Shown piece by piece: positions 1-7,393 of a stretch of 64,000 bases of DNA. Positions within the stretch are counted from its first letter, which is position 1, and the number at the start of each line of letters is the position of its first letter. Position numbers and translations under genes: made by a program. The notes beneath the pieces were generated by a model. That model was not told the origin of the DNA, ran no database searches, and saw only the letters and a program-made list of their open reading frames with translations. The stretch is from NCBI GenBank assembly GCA_020639235.1, contig JACKHC010000001.1, forward strand, positions 124,001 through 188,000, in the 5' to 3' direction. Origin of the DNA: Phycisphaeraceae bacterium. GTDB lineage: Bacteria > Planctomycetota > Phycisphaerae > Phycisphaerales > UBA1924.

Positions 1-1310
1 TGCACATTGTGCAGCAGGAAAACGCGGCTGGAGAGACGCGATAGCGTCCGGTCCATCTCGGCGCGCGAGAACGAGCCCGTCGCGGCGCCCTCCAGCCCGT
101 CCAGCACACGCTCCTTATCGCGCTCGGTCTGCAAGCGCCCGATGAACCATGTCCCCGCGTTCGATAGCCCTTTGTAGTCCAGGTCCACCGGGTTCTGCGT
201 CGCGAGCACAACGCCCACGCCGAACGCACGCGCCTGTTTCATCAGTGTCAGCAGCGGCCCCTTGCTCGGCACGTTCAATACCGGCGGGCAGTACCCCGCG
301 ATCTCATCCATATAGATCAGCGCCCGCAGACTCGTTGTGCCGGGCTGCGAGCGCACCCACCCCACCACGCGGTTGAGCAGCGTGCTCACGAAGAACATGC
401 GCTCGGCATCCGATAGGTGGGCGATCGACAGGATGCTCACGCGCGGCTTGCCCTCCCGCGTGTACATCAGGTTCTGAATGTCTAGCGCCTCTCCCTCGGT
501 CCATGAAGAGAAACTCGGCGACGCCACGACGCCATTGAGTTTCATCGCCAGCGCAAAGCGATCCTTCGACGGGAAGAACGTATCGATATCCATCACGCCG
601 ACGCGCTGCACCGGCGGCGTCTGCACACGCGCGATGAGCGTCGCCAGATCCACGCTCTCGCCCTTGGCCCAGGCGTCGCCAAGAATCGTCGAGATCAGGA
701 TGTGCTCGCGGCTCTGCACCGGGTCCGCGTCGATCCCCACCAAGCCGAGCACACTCGTCGCCGTGCTCGAAACGCGCTCGCGGAACAGGTCCGCATCTCC
801 AACGATCTCCGGCTCGGGCGCATCAAAGGACCGCAGAATCGACAGCCCGAGCCCCGCGCTGGAGCCGGGCGTGTACACCGCGAAATCCGCCGACTCCTTC
901 AAGCGCCCGATGCGCTCGCCGTCCTGCCCCCAATCGCCCAACCCCCGCCTCCATAACTCCGCCTGCTTCTGCGCGAACTCTTGCACCGACACGCCCTTCT
1001 TGCGCGCATCGTCCGCGTTCACCCACGGCTCGAAGTCCTCCGCCCGCAACTCCGGAAATGTCAGCAGCAGATTCGACAGGTCGCCCTTGGGGTCGATGAC
1101 CAGCGCCGGAATGCCGTCCAGCGCCGCCTCCTCGAGCAGCCCGATGCACAAGCCCGTCTTGCCGGACCCGGTCATCCCCACACACAGCGCGTGCGTCGTC
1201 AGGTCCTTCGAGTCGTAGTGCACCATGTCGTCGGTGACGGCGCCCGAGTCGAGGTCGTAACGTTTGCCGAGGTAGAACCGCCCGAGCCGCTCGTAATCCT
1301 GTGTATCCAT
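1..1310 (-). CDS. HerA/DUF853-like P-loop ATPase (partial, C-terminus beyond window)
   Basis: Reading leftward from the ATG at 1310, the frame is open to the window edge (436 codons), so the C-terminus is missing. A Walker A motif GMTGSGKTG lies at residues 45-53, preceded by a beta-strand-like N-terminal segment. A Walker B-like LIYMDEIAGY is near residue 333, followed by LATQNPVDLDYKGL, a sensor-like motif of the HerA/FtsK superfamily. This is typical of bacterial HerA-type ATPases of the DUF87/DUF853 group, presumed hexameric DNA translocases or ATP-driven pumps of unknown substrate. The start has no Shine-Dalgarno, but a TACTCT box ends 9 nt upstream. It is divergent from the DUF3465 gene. 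Exact subfamily is uncertain. Confidence 0.75.
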   Translation of the reverse strand, partial: MDTQDYERLGRFYLGKRYDLDSGAVTDDMVHYDSKDLTTHALCVGMTGSGKTGLCIGLLEEAALDGIPALVIDPKGDLSNLLLTFPELRAEDFEPWVNADDARKKGVSVQEFAQKQAELWRRGLGDWGQDGERIGRLKESADFAVYTPGSSAGLGLSILRSFDAPEPEIVGDADLFRERVSSTATSVLGLVGIDADPVQSREHILISTILGDAWAKGESVDLATLIARVQTPPVQRVGVMDIDTFFPSKDRFALAMKLNGVVASPSFSSWTEGEALDIQNLMYTREGKPRVSILSIAHLSDAERMFFVSTLLNRVVGWVRSQPGTTSLRALIYMDEIAGYCPPVLNVPSKGPLLTLMKQARAFGVGVVLATQNPVDLDYKGLSNAGTWFIGRLQTERDKERVLDGLEGAATGSFSRAEMDRTLSRLSSRVFLLHNV

Positions 1311-1319
1311 GGCCCGAAC

Positions 1320-1325
1320 AGAGTA
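1320..1325 (-). promoter_or_regulatory. Putative -10 box (TACTCT) of the HerA-like gene, near-leaderless
   Basis: TACTCT on the minus strand ends 9 nt before the ATG at 1310, with no Shine-Dalgarno in between. No convincing -35 box is seen. It belongs to a recurrent pattern in this window. Confidence 0.35.
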
Positions 1326-1353
1326 GCGACCGGGGCCGCAACTTCGACTCCGC

Positions 1354-1359
1354 TATCCT
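1354..1359 (+). promoter_or_regulatory. Putative -10 box (TATCCT) of the DUF3465 gene, leaderless
   Basis: TATCCT ends 7 nt before the ATG at 1367, so transcription would begin at or beside the start codon. There is no Shine-Dalgarno. Confidence 0.45.
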
Positions 1360-1366
1360 CACGGTT

Positions 1367-1891
1367 ATGGGCAATGCAAAGAAGAAGTCGGGTGCCGCGG
1401 CGACCGTCCTCACCATCATCGTCGCGATCGTGCTGGTCGTTCTGCAGCAGAAGCAGCACATCACCAACAACGCCCAATCGCCGCCCGCCGGCGGCTCGGG
1501 TGCTTCCGCCCCAGCCGGCGCCCCAACCGCGGGTAGCGACACGGGCGCGCGCGCCGTGATCCAGGCGTATGAGGCCGAACAATCGGATGTCCTGGTCGAG
1601 TTCGATGCCGTCGTCACCAAACTCCTCTCCGACGACAAGGAAGGCGATGCGCATCAGCGGTTCATCGTCCGCCTACCCGCCGAAGCCGGGTTCGACCGCA
1701 CGCTCCTCATCTCGCACAACATCGATCTCGCCCCACGCGTGCCCGTCCGCGAGGGCGACTCTGTCCGCATCAGGGGTGAATACGAGTGGTCCCAGCAGGG
1801 CGGCGTGATCCACTGGACCCACCACAACCCCAACCGAAACCCCCGACATCCCGGCGGATGGATCGAGCACAACGGCACCCGTTACGAGTGA
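1367..1891 (+). CDS. DUF3465 family protein, membrane-anchored
   Basis: 174 residues from the ATG at 1367. An upstream in-frame start at 1301 would lie inside the divergent promoter region. Residues about 11-29 form one hydrophobic segment (signal anchor), followed by a Gly/Ala/Pro/Ser-rich linker to about residue 58. The rest is a compact domain with FIVRLP, LLISHNIDLAPRVP and a His-rich C-terminus (IHWTHHNPNRNPRHPGGWIE) characteristic of DUF3465, an OB-like periplasmic family of unknown function. Predicted to sit on the periplasmic face of the inner membrane. No functional partner is visible next to it. Confidence 0.8.
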   Translation: MGNAKKKSGAAATVLTIIVAIVLVVLQQKQHITNNAQSPPAGGSGASAPAGAPTAGSDTGARAVIQAYEAEQSDVLVEFDAVVTKLLSDDKEGDAHQRFIVRLPAEAGFDRTLLISHNIDLAPRVPVREGDSVRIRGEYEWSQQGGVIHWTHHNPNRNPRHPGGWIEHNGTRYE

Positions 1892-2019
1892 CCCACCCCA
1901 ACATCCCGCGCCCGGCGCTGCAACTCCCCGCCTCGGCCCGCCAATAATCCCGTGTCACACGCCGCGCGGCAGCGTCACGAGTTCCCCGACGCGCCCCGCC
2001 ACCACAGGAGATCGCCACC

Positions 2020-2601
2020 ATGCGCCCACGCGCTCGTTTCGTTTGCCTCACCGTCGGCCTGACTTCGCTCGCGTTCCTCAGCGCATGCCGATCCAATCCG
2101 CCACGCGTCGAGAACCGTGGCGCCACCACGACAGCGCCCCTCGACAAGCGTCTCCCCTCCGAACGCGGCCTCGCCTCCAAGGATCTCGTCACCGCGACCG
2201 ATGAGATGATCGAGTCCATCGCCAATCACCCCGAGTTCATCAACGCGCCATACCGCCTGCAGATTGTCATGGACCAGGTGGTCAACCGCACGACGATGCC
2301 GGCACGCGACTTCGATATCTACCTCGCCAGAATCCGGGCGCGCCTCAATGAGTCCGGCGCACGCTACAACCTGGGCTTCGTCCTGCCCAAGGCCGACATC
2401 GAGCACCTGCGACGCAAGGAAGGCCTCGATCCCGCCGGATCCTCCGACTTCGCCTCCAAGGCGGACTATGTCCTCCGCGGCGTGTTCTACGACGCGCCCT
2501 CCGGTGGCACGAACACCTACCTCCTCACGTTCCAGATCGTCGATCTGCACGACGCCCAAATCACGTGGGAGGGTTCGTACGAGGTGAAGTTTGCGGGGTA
2601 A
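2020..2601 (+). CDS. LpoB-like lipoprotein (putative penicillin-binding protein activator), copy 1
   Basis: 193 residues. An N-terminal signal with lipobox LSAC (Cys about residue 23) marks a lipoprotein. A Shine-Dalgarno AGGAG precedes the ATG. The domain has the layout of the LpoB/YcfM family: a helix resembling TDEMIESIANHPEF, a central NRT..PARDFDIYLARIRARL region, then a strand-rich end with ADYVLRGVF, TYLLTFQIVDLHDAQITWEG and a final EVKF. E. coli LpoB activates the peptidoglycan synthase PBP1B from the outer membrane. First gene of a four-gene run that ends in a YcfL-like protein, which supports the call. A direct role in peptidoglycan synthesis here is inference. Confidence 0.65.
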   Translation: MRPRARFVCLTVGLTSLAFLSACRSNPPRVENRGATTTAPLDKRLPSERGLASKDLVTATDEMIESIANHPEFINAPYRLQIVMDQVVNRTTMPARDFDIYLARIRARLNESGARYNLGFVLPKADIEHLRRKEGLDPAGSSDFASKADYVLRGVFYDAPSGGTNTYLLTFQIVDLHDAQITWEGSYEVKFAG

Positions 2602-3148
2602 GACGATCAGCGCGCTCGGCGGCATCGCCATCCTCTTCGTCGCCGGTTGTTCGTCGCCGCGTGTGAACACGACCATGCTCGCATGGTCCGACATCGCGCG
2701 AATGACAGACCTGATGGCAGAGGATCTGTCCAACAGCCCCCGGATCGTCCATCGCGATGCCTCATCGCCGCGCTGGGTCTGGTCGATGGACCGCGTGCGG
2801 AATCTCTCCGAGCATCCAATGTCCGACGCCGAGAAATGGGGCGCGATGGCGCGATTCCGCACTCTCCTCACGGAGAGCCGATTCGGCCGAGATCGCCACA
2901 TCGCCTTTATCCTCCCGCCGAGCGAGTGGCAGCGGTACGCATCGGACATGTTCGATCCCGACGCGGCGCGCCTCGGGCCGACGCACGCCCTCCGCGCCGA
3001 CTTCCGCTCCGATACCGCATCCTCGATGCGTGCCCGCTCCGACGCTTATCTCTGCGCCTTCCAGCTCGTTGACCTCGCCGACGGCGAGATTCTCTGGGAG
3101 TCGGCCTACGAAACGAAGTTCTCCGTCACGCGCTCGGACCTTGATTGA
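2591..3148 (+). CDS. LpoB-like lipoprotein, copy 2 (TTG start)
   Basis: 185 residues, starting at TTG 2591 and overlapping the end of copy 1 by 11 nt, so probably translationally coupled. Lipobox VAGC at about residue 20. It repeats the layout of copy 1: WSDIARMTDLMAEDL helix, FGRDRHIAFILPPSEW (compare YNLGFVLPKADIEH in copy 1), a short DxA/ADF segment and YLCAFQLVDLADGEILWES.YETKF. The two genes are a diverged tandem duplication. Family as for copy 1. Confidence 0.65.
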   Translation: MRGKTISALGGIAILFVAGCSSPRVNTTMLAWSDIARMTDLMAEDLSNSPRIVHRDASSPRWVWSMDRVRNLSEHPMSDAEKWGAMARFRTLLTESRFGRDRHIAFILPPSEWQRYASDMFDPDAARLGPTHALRADFRSDTASSMRARSDAYLCAFQLVDLADGEILWESAYETKFSVTRSDLD

Positions 3149-3154
3149 CTTCCC

Positions 3155-4771
3155 ATGCGCCCCGGACGTCTCATCACGACTCCTATCCTGGCAGCGTGCC
3201 TGGCGAGCGCCGCGGGATGCATCACGACGCGCGATCACTCGGCGTCCGCATCACGACTCTTCGCCGAATACCGCTTCCCACGCACGCGCGAAGCGCTGCG
3301 AGAGAGCGCATACCGACAACCGCTCCACGAGAACTCCCTGCTCGCGCTCTCACAACTCGGCATGGCCGCACTCGCCGACGGCGATATCGAAGAGGCCACG
3401 CGGACGCTGCGCGAGTCGTATGAACTCATCGAGTCGGCGCAGATCAACGACCCGGCCCGCAGCGCCGCCTCGGCCCTGCTCTCGGACAAGAACCGCGTCT
3501 GGAAGGGCGAACCGGGCGAGCAGGCGATGACGATGTACGCGTTCGGCGTGGCCTCGGCGCTCGTCGGCAACTGGGAAGACGCGCGAGTCGGCGCCCGCGC
3601 CGCCACGCGCCGCCTCCGCGACTACACGGGCACGGAACCCGACAACCGGTACGACACCGAGTTCTCGGCCGCCTATCTCCTCGAAGCGGTCGCCGACGCC
3701 GTCATCGGCAAGGAGAGCACCGCCCGTGACCTGGCGGTCGCCGCCGACCCGCGCGCCGCCGCCGTCATCAGCGCGATCGAAAGCGAGTCGTTCAACACGA
3801 TCGTCATCGTGGACGCGGGGCTCGGCCCGCGCAAGGGCGCGTACGGCTCGAATCTCGAGGAGACAGGATGGCGCGCCCGCCAACCCGCGCCGGACGCACC
3901 GCTCGTGATGTGGTTCGACGGGCAGCCAGTCGGCGCATCGGGCCCGGCCCTCGATGTCAACGCGCTGGTCGCCAACCATCGCAACGACCCCCTCGCCGAG
4001 GAACGCCGCGCACGCGGCGCGCTGGGCGATGCGGCGGTCGTTGGCGGCGCGGTGGTCATCGGCTCACGCCAGGACTCGAGCACCAACGCCCTCGTCGGAC
4101 TGGGCGTGATCGCGGCCGGGTTGCTCGCCAAGGCGGGTGCCGAGGCCGATACTCGATTCAACGCGCTCCTCCCGGCATCATCATCAATTGCTGTGCTCTC
4201 GTTGCCCCCGTACCGCGCCCCGCTCGTGGTGGAGCTCGCCGGCTTCCCGGGATCTCGTGTCGTCTTGCCGGACTTCACCCCCGGCGCGCCCGACAATCCC
4301 TCGGTCGTCTATCTCCGCTTGCCCGACATCCACAACACGCCGGACTTCCTGCGCTCCGAATACCTCGCGCACCCGAACAACGCATTGCCGCCGAGAGTTG
4401 GCGACTTCCCGTGGATTCTCGGCGGCAACTGCGTCGCCACGCCCACGCAGCAGACGCTCGACATCTATCAAGCCGGCGGATACCTCAGCGGCCTCTCCGT
4501 TGAAGACCTGCGTCGGTTGTACGCGCTCGAGGGAATCGTCATCGGCGCGGGCCCGCGAGATGAGTCGCAGCGCGCCGACCCCGATCTCTACCGCCACATC
4601 CTCGAGGGCGGGCACGCCCTGTTCACACCAGCGCCGGGAACGCTCGCCTACAAGCGCATCATGTGCACGCGGCACGCGCCCTACACGCCCCGTTCGCCCG
4701 AAGCGGCGCGCCTGTACCAGCAGTACACACAATCCTCGGCCTCATCGCCGATCACCGGAGAAAAACCATGA
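3155..4771 (+). CDS. Large lipoprotein, COG3014-like
   Basis: 538 residues, starting 6 nt after the LpoB-like copy 2. Signal peptide with lipobox AAGC (Cys about residue 22). The N-terminal third is helical and TPR-like (LLALSQLGMAALADGDIEEATRTLRESYELI). A central part has FNTIVIVDAGLGPRKGAYG and a strand-rich stretch; a small Ala/Gly-rich segment around 300-330 resembles a membrane helix. The C-terminal third is unassigned. This architecture matches the COG3014 lipoproteins found near lpoB/ycfL homologues, although sequence support by eye is moderate. It ends in an ATGA overlap with the YcfL-like gene. Confidence 0.55.
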   Translation: MRPGRLITTPILAACLASAAGCITTRDHSASASRLFAEYRFPRTREALRESAYRQPLHENSLLALSQLGMAALADGDIEEATRTLRESYELIESAQINDPARSAASALLSDKNRVWKGEPGEQAMTMYAFGVASALVGNWEDARVGARAATRRLRDYTGTEPDNRYDTEFSAAYLLEAVADAVIGKESTARDLAVAADPRAAAVISAIESESFNTIVIVDAGLGPRKGAYGSNLEETGWRARQPAPDAPLVMWFDGQPVGASGPALDVNALVANHRNDPLAEERRARGALGDAAVVGGAVVIGSRQDSSTNALVGLGVIAAGLLAKAGAEADTRFNALLPASSSIAVLSLPPYRAPLVVELAGFPGSRVVLPDFTPGAPDNPSVVYLRLPDIHNTPDFLRSEYLAHPNNALPPRVGDFPWILGGNCVATPTQQTLDIYQAGGYLSGLSVEDLRRLYALEGIVIGAGPRDESQRADPDLYRHILEGGHALFTPAPGTLAYKRIMCTRHAPYTPRSPEAARLYQQYTQSSASSPITGEKP

Positions 4772-5193
4772 ACCGCCATTCACTGATCGCCTCGTCGCTC
4801 TTGGCGTGCGCATCGCTCGCGCTCCCAGCGTGCACCGTTGACCGCGACACCTCGCCCTACGCCGGGCAGCCCGACCCTGATCGCCCCAATGTGAACCCGC
4901 GCATCATCACCTCGACGCCCGATCTGATGATCGCGCTGGGGTTCGACGAGCCCATCGTCGTCAGCGACTCGGGCAACCTCCGCGTCGCGGTGCCCACGCG
5001 CTCGCTGGGCGACGATCGCTACCTGCTCGACTACCGCTTCGTCTTCTACGACGATCGCGGCATGGAGGTCGAGCCCGTCATGGGATGGCGCATGTTCTCG
5101 CTCGAACCCCGCGAACAGCGACGCGTCGAGGCCCAGGCGCTCGACGCCCGCGCGCGCGACTGGCGCCTGCAGATCAAATGGGCCAACCGCTGA
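4768..5193 (+). CDS. YcfL/DUF1425-like lipoprotein
   Basis: 141 residues from the ATG at 4768, which overlaps the previous stop as ATGA; an upstream in-frame start at 4663 would overlap far more. Lipobox LPAC (Cys about residue 19). The rest fits DUF1425 (YcfL): NLRVAVPTRSLGDDRYLLDYRF, a basic strand, FYDDRGMEVEP, GWRMFSLEPREQRRVEAQAL, and a closing WRLQIKWAN. In E. coli ycfL is adjacent to lpoB, so its presence at the end of this run supports the Lpo assignment. The molecular role of YcfL is unknown. A terminator hairpin follows. Confidence 0.75.
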   Translation: MNRHSLIASSLLACASLALPACTVDRDTSPYAGQPDPDRPNVNPRIITSTPDLMIALGFDEPIVVSDSGNLRVAVPTRSLGDDRYLLDYRFVFYDDRGMEVEPVMGWRMFSLEPREQRRVEAQALDARARDWRLQIKWANR

Positions 5194-5212
5194 TACCGTC
5201 AACTGCCTGAAG

Positions 5213-5250
5213 AAAAACGAACCGGAGCGCCGGCGCCGGTTCGTGTGCAC
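5213..5250. terminator. Bidirectional terminator between convergent genes
   Basis: Inverted repeat GAACCGG (5219-5225) / CCGGTTC (5236-5242) with a GC-rich loop, flanked on the left by AAAAA (a T-run for the minus strand). It lies between the stops of the YcfL-like gene and the cytochrome gene. Confidence 0.6.
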
Positions 5251-5272
5251 TTTCATCGGCTTGTCGTTTCGT

Positions 5273-7210
5273 TCAGAGCGACATACCCCAGTTGCTCAGG
5301 ACGATGTTGAGGTCATCGACATCCACAATGCCGTCCTTGCTCAGGTCGCCGAACGCGAGCCCGGGATCGTCGGTGCGTCCCCAGTTGCTGAGCACGACAT
5401 TGAGATCATCGACATCCACCATGCCGTCGTTGGTGGCATCGCCGACCTGGTAGGGAGACAGCGGGATCGTGATGCTGTCCATCACCACCGGCGGGCTCAT
5501 GCCCGTGGCAACCCAAGCGTCGTACAACTCGGTCCCGACGTTCGGCGCAGGAGCGTCGATCTCGTCGCGCAGGAACTCGATGTACTCCTTCGAGGACGTC
5601 TGGTAGTACAGCGTCACCTCGGCGCTGGCCGCGCCCGCGGGAATCGAATATCGCGTGTCGTCCCAGTGCTGGCCATCGTCGTAGTCGTACCCGATCGGCT
5701 GCGCCTGCACCGCCTCGAACGCCGCGTTCGTGAATCCCATCGGCGGGATGCGATTGTCAGACACCGGCACGCTGTTCAGCACCAGGTGGAAACTCTCGCC
5801 CTGCGGCTGGCCGCTCGCCGCCGCAACATCAGCGCCGATGCCGAACTTCGACTCATACACCTTTGTGTCGCCCGTCGTGAGATCAGCGGTCGCGGTGTCG
5901 TAGTACCCGTGCTCGCCGATCAGCTGCGCCATATTGTCGAAGAACTTCACGTTCACCCAGATGCGCCGACCCTCGGGGTACCCGGTCAGCAGCTTGTGCC
6001 CGCAGTAGTTGGTGACCCGCACCGTCATCTCGCACCCGAACTGCGACGCCGTCGTGTCGGTCGCCTGACCGAGCATGTACTCGGTATCGACCTTGGCGAC
6101 ATTGATCATGTCGATCTGATCGATATCCAGTTCGCCCGCGTACACATGCAGGATCATGTCGAGCATCCACACATTGGCGCCCTGCCATGAGTGGTACGGC
6201 AGATTGGTGCGCACGCTCGGGCCGAACGCGGGATTGCAACCCGTGCCCGTCACGCGCGGCATGTGGCAATCCTGGCAGTTCTGGATCACCGGGTCGTTGC
6301 CGCCGAACCGCCCGCCCGAGTCCACGCCGCCCGGCTGCGCATACGCGCTATTCAGAAACTCCGAATAGGTACGCTGCTCGGGCATCATGTCGTATTTCGC
6401 CAGCGTCGGGTGCGCCGCGTCGAACGCGTTGGGGGTGTAGGTATCAGTCGGCGAGGGCGTCATCCCGCCGACTCGCGACAGGACCGGGTTCGAAACATCG
6501 TGGCAAGAACCGCAAAGGTCCGCTTCTTGATGGAAGGGCGAGTACAGCCACGCGTGAGGCGGCTGGAATCCGGGCTGCGGGAAGTCGAATGGGCCGCGGC
6601 GCACATCGACCGGGTCATACACATTGTTCGCGTTGCCGAACTCGGTCGGCACATTCGCCAGCAGGTTCAGAATCGCCTGATCGTCCATCGGGCTCACGCC
6701 CGGGTTGTAGATCGGGTCCACTAGGCGGTGGCAGGTGTTGCAGTTGATGCCCTCGGCGATGTCCGACGGGAACAAGCCAGTCGTCGGGTTGTCCGGATCG
6801 TTCGCGCGGCCGTCCAGCCACGCCCGAGGAGAGTGGCACCGGAAGCAGAACGTCTCGGCCGCTTGCCCCGCGTCCTGCTCCGCGACGTTCCGCGCCGCCT
6901 CAAAGAGCGGATCACGGACCGAGTGGGCGTGCATCGAACCCTGCCATCTGCCCGGTTCGTGATAGGGCGTCTGACCCATCGGGATATCGCCCGGCGCGCT
7001 GTAGCCCGCGTGGCAGAATGCGCACGCCGAGAAGGACAGGATCGTGTCCATCAGGTCGCCCTGCTGCGTGCCAGGGCCGAAGAAGTCATTCGTCGTCGCG
7101 GGCAGCGGCACACCCCCCGCACTCGCAACGCCCGCCCCGACAGACAGAATCGCGCCCGCGGCCATGGCCAGCGCAGCGCCGCCCCTCACAAACGGCGTAC
7201 AACCCTTCAT
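5273..7210 (-). CDS. Secreted multihaem cytochrome c-like protein with dockerin-like C-terminus
   Basis: 645 residues from the ATG at 7210, preceded by GGGAGAGAATCTG (Shine-Dalgarno); an upstream start at 7294 adds 28 residues with no support. A signal peptide ends near GVASAGG. Five CxxCH haem-binding motifs are seen at about residues 63 (CAFCH), 121 (CFRCH), 156 (CNTCH), 232 (CGSCH) and 311 (CQDCH). A middle domain with YCGHKLLTGYPEGRR and a beta-rich region follow. The last 55 residues hold two 24-residue repeats, GDATNDGMVDVDDLN and GDLSKDGIVDVDDLN, each ending VLSNWG; such dockerin-like pairs are common at the C-termini of Phycisphaerae exoproteins. Probably an extracytoplasmic electron-transfer protein; the partner is unknown. 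Confidence 0.75.
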   Translation of the reverse strand: MKGCTPFVRGGAALAMAAGAILSVGAGVASAGGVPLPATTNDFFGPGTQQGDLMDTILSFSACAFCHAGYSAPGDIPMGQTPYHEPGRWQGSMHAHSVRDPLFEAARNVAEQDAGQAAETFCFRCHSPRAWLDGRANDPDNPTTGLFPSDIAEGINCNTCHRLVDPIYNPGVSPMDDQAILNLLANVPTEFGNANNVYDPVDVRRGPFDFPQPGFQPPHAWLYSPFHQEADLCGSCHDVSNPVLSRVGGMTPSPTDTYTPNAFDAAHPTLAKYDMMPEQRTYSEFLNSAYAQPGGVDSGGRFGGNDPVIQNCQDCHMPRVTGTGCNPAFGPSVRTNLPYHSWQGANVWMLDMILHVYAGELDIDQIDMINVAKVDTEYMLGQATDTTASQFGCEMTVRVTNYCGHKLLTGYPEGRRIWVNVKFFDNMAQLIGEHGYYDTATADLTTGDTKVYESKFGIGADVAAASGQPQGESFHLVLNSVPVSDNRIPPMGFTNAAFEAVQAQPIGYDYDDGQHWDDTRYSIPAGAASAEVTLYYQTSSKEYIEFLRDEIDAPAPNVGTELYDAWVATGMSPPVVMDSITIPLSPYQVGDATNDGMVDVDDLNVVLSNWGRTDDPGLAFGDLSKDGIVDVDDLNIVLSNWGMSL

Positions 7211-7393
7211 CAGATTCTCTCCCAGCCAAGTATGTCCGGACTCATCGTGCAGTGTGCCCCAAGCCACGAAATCGGCAAGAACGACCCCACACACATACCC
7301 AATATCCCAATCCTAGCCACGACCCCCCACTCCCTCCGGCGCGACCGCGCCGAAAGTCGCTTTCAGACGCCCTCAGGGCCGATATCTACACCC

